From Streptomyces sp. NRRL S-31 (GTDB lineage Bacteria > Actinomycetota > Actinomycetes > Streptomycetales > Streptomycetaceae): DNA of 14,948 nucleotides. The position numbers and the translations under genes are program-made. The DNA lies in the NCBI RefSeq assembly GCF_000718775.1, contig NZ_JOCB01000143.1:1-14948 (forward strand). The letters run 5' to 3'. The notes under the pieces are model-generated. The model saw only the letters and a program-made list of their open reading frames with translations. It ran no database searches and had not been told where the DNA came from. Of this stretch, positions 13,906-14,948 are shown piece by piece. Position 1 is the first letter of the stretch. Each line of letters starts with the position of its first letter.

Positions 13906-14328
13906 TTGAGTCCGATGAGCCAGGCGGCACAGAACCTGAACTGGTTGATCACCAACTTCGTGGACAACACCCCTGGGGTGTCCCACACCGTGGTGGTCTC
14001 CGCCGACGGCCTGCTGCTGGCGATGTCCGAAGGCTTCCCGCGGGACCGTGCCGACCAGTTGGCGGCCGTCGCGTCCGGGCTGACCTCCCTGACGGCCGGG
14101 GCGTCCCGGATCTTCGAGGGCGGCAACGTGGCGCAGACCGTCGTCGAGATGGAGCGCGGGTTCCTCTTCCTCATGTCCATCTCGGACGGGTCGTCCCTCG
14201 CGGTCCTGGCCCATCCCGAGGCGGACATCGGTCTCGTCGGCTACGAGATGGCATTGCTCGTCGACCGGGCGGGTGCGGTACTCACGCCGGACCTGCGCGC
14301 CGAACTACAGGGAAGTCTGCTTCACTGA
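13906..14328 (+). CDS. cvnB: Roadblock/LC7 domain protein CvnB
   Basis: A 140-residue Roadblock/LC7 protein: LNWLITNFVDNTPGVSHTVVVSADGLLLA is the first helix and strand pair, followed by RADQLAAVASGLTSLTAGASRIFEGG and the strands EMERGFLFLMSISDGSSLAVLA, with a C-terminal helix. Such proteins bind and regulate small GTPases, and in conservons CvnB is a partner of CvnD and CvnA. The TTG at 13906 is chosen because AGGAG (13895-13899) lies 6 bases upstream; the alternative ATG at 13915 is 15 bases from that site. The TTG directly follows the cvnA stop codon, so the two are translationally coupled. The gene is the second of the operon, and 111 bp separate it from cvnC. Confidence 0.93.
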   Translation: MSPMSQAAQNLNWLITNFVDNTPGVSHTVVVSADGLLLAMSEGFPRDRADQLAAVASGLTSLTAGASRIFEGGNVAQTVVEMERGFLFLMSISDGSSLAVLAHPEADIGLVGYEMALLVDRAGAVLTPDLRAELQGSLLH

Positions 14329-14439
14329 CCTCCCCCGGCACCACCCACCTCACAAAAACACCGTCCGGCCGCCACAATCCCCCCACCGGCCCCGTCAGAC
14401 GGCTTGACTGACCGACTTGCTGTCCCGCCCGGAGGATTC

Positions 14440-14838
14440 ATGACCCCGCCCACCGCCCATCATGATCCGTACGCGGAGCCGTACGGGGACGAGGGCGATC
14501 AGCCGCTGGTGAGGCCGTACGCCATGACCGGCGGCCGGACCCGGCCCCGCTACCAGCTCGCCATCGAGGCGCTGATCAGCACGACGGCCGACCCGGCAGC
14601 GCTCATGGGGCTGCTCCCGGAGCACCAGCGCATCTGCCACCTGTGCCGCGAGGTCAAGTCGGTCGCGGAGGTCTCCGCGCTGTTGGCCATGCCGCTCGGT
14701 GTGGCCCGGATCCTGGTCGCCGACCTCGCCGAGGCCGGCCTGGTCGCCATCCACCAACCGGGTGGCGACGAGAACAACGGCGGCGCTCCGGATGTGACGC
14801 TGCTCGAAAGGGTGCTCAGTGGACTTCGCAAGCTCTGA
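14440..14838 (+). CDS. cvnC: DUF742 family protein CvnC
   Basis: A 132-residue DUF742 protein. Its signature LVRPYAMTGGRTRP (23-36) is followed by LAIEALISTT and a winged-helix-like region, EHQRICHLCREVKSVAEVSALLAMPLGVARILVADLAEAGLVAIH (about 62-106). CvnC is a conserved member of the sensor-GTPase complex; its biochemical role is unclear. The ATG at 14440 has GGAGG (14431-14435) 4 bases upstream. Two cysteines (C-x2-C in CHLC) are the only ones in the protein. It overlaps the start of cvnD by 20 bases. The 111-bp gap from cvnB (14329-14439) holds an A-rich and C-rich stretch and a weak GTCAG/CTGAC dyad, with no clear promoter. Confidence 0.93.
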   Translation: MTPPTAHHDPYAEPYGDEGDQPLVRPYAMTGGRTRPRYQLAIEALISTTADPAALMGLLPEHQRICHLCREVKSVAEVSALLAMPLGVARILVADLAEAGLVAIHQPGGDENNGGAPDVTLLERVLSGLRKL

Positions 14839-14948
14839 CGCGGGTCGGGCCACCACCTCCGCGAAGATCGTGGTGGCGGGCGGCTTCGGCGTGGGCAAGA
14901 CCACGTTCGTCGGTGCCGTCTCGGAGATCAATCCGCTGCGTACAGAGG
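14819..14948 (+). CDS. cvnD: Ras-like GTPase CvnD, N-terminal fragment
   Basis: The 43 residues before the window edge begin MDFASSDAGRATTSAKIVVAGGFGVGKTTFVGAVSEINPLRTE. The P-loop GGFGVGKTT (21-29) is that of the conservon and MglA-like small GTPases, preceded by strand KIVVA. The G3 and G4 motifs lie outside the window. The GTG at 14819 lies inside the end of cvnC (20-base overlap) and has AAAGGG 6 bases upstream, so it is translationally coupled. It is expected to be the nucleotide-switch output of the cvn complex. Partial at the 3' end only because of the window boundary. Confidence 0.93.
   Translation, partial: MDFASSDAGRATTSAKIVVAGGFGVGKTTFVGAVSEINPLRTE

Noticed and set aside
9925..14214. 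A 1429-codon open frame antisense to cvnA and cvnB
   Set aside because: It mirrors the sense genes in a frame kept open by extreme GC bias, has no recognisable domain or ribosome-binding site, and is composed of low-complexity Arg/Gly/Leu-rich translation.

Overview
The window is high-GC actinobacterial chromosome, almost certainly Streptomyces or a close relative. Third-position GC is extreme, GTG and TTG starts are common, and the right end carries a complete-looking start of a conservon (cvnA-cvnB-cvnC-cvnD), a gene set typical of Streptomyces. The order gltX, small ORF, conservon resembles what I recall of the S. coelicolor gltX-cvn1 region; that comparison is from memory, not from a search.

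Layout. Positions 1-430 hold no convincing gene, only low-complexity GC repeats, ending in a hairpin terminator for a DUF4188 gene (431-940, -). That gene diverges from a MerR-type regulator (1055-1699, +), and the gap between them contains three copies of a 9-bp operator-like half-site. A convergent terminator separates the regulator from a two-gene minus-strand operon (1798-4844): a HEPN-like protein followed, with a 4-base stop/start overlap, by a large protein with two NTPase modules (a KGGVGR-type MinD/ParA-like module and a second P-loop module). This operon is the best candidate for an undescribed conflict or defence system. It lies just downstream of a five-gene tRNA array (4962-5423, -; Glu-CTC three times, Gln-CTG twice), from which it is separated by a strong hairpin.

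The middle holds a HAD-family hydrolase (5514-6245, -), a divergent solitary RelE/ParE-like toxin-fold gene (6287-6571, +), a strong hairpin, then glutamyl-tRNA synthetase (6631-8115, -) downstream of and overlapping an FAH-family hydrolase (8108-8893, -). Actinobacterial GluRS is generally held to charge both tRNA-Glu and tRNA-Gln, so the enzyme and a cluster of exactly its two substrates sit about 1.2 kb apart.

The right part has a 42-bp tandem duplication, a 23-bp perfect hairpin, and a 64-residue peptide gene (9160-9354, -) with an internally repeated ANPRRT motif. A 570-bp AT-richer regulatory gap with dyads follows, then the conservon: a 1325-residue membrane sensor with a histidine-kinase-like ATPase domain and a long disordered tail containing eight 36-bp repeats (cvnA), a Roadblock/LC7 protein (cvnB), a DUF742 protein (cvnC), and the N-terminus of a Ras-like GTPase (cvnD) cut by the window edge. 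By analogy with studied conservons these form a membrane-associated complex in which the sensor controls the small GTPase.
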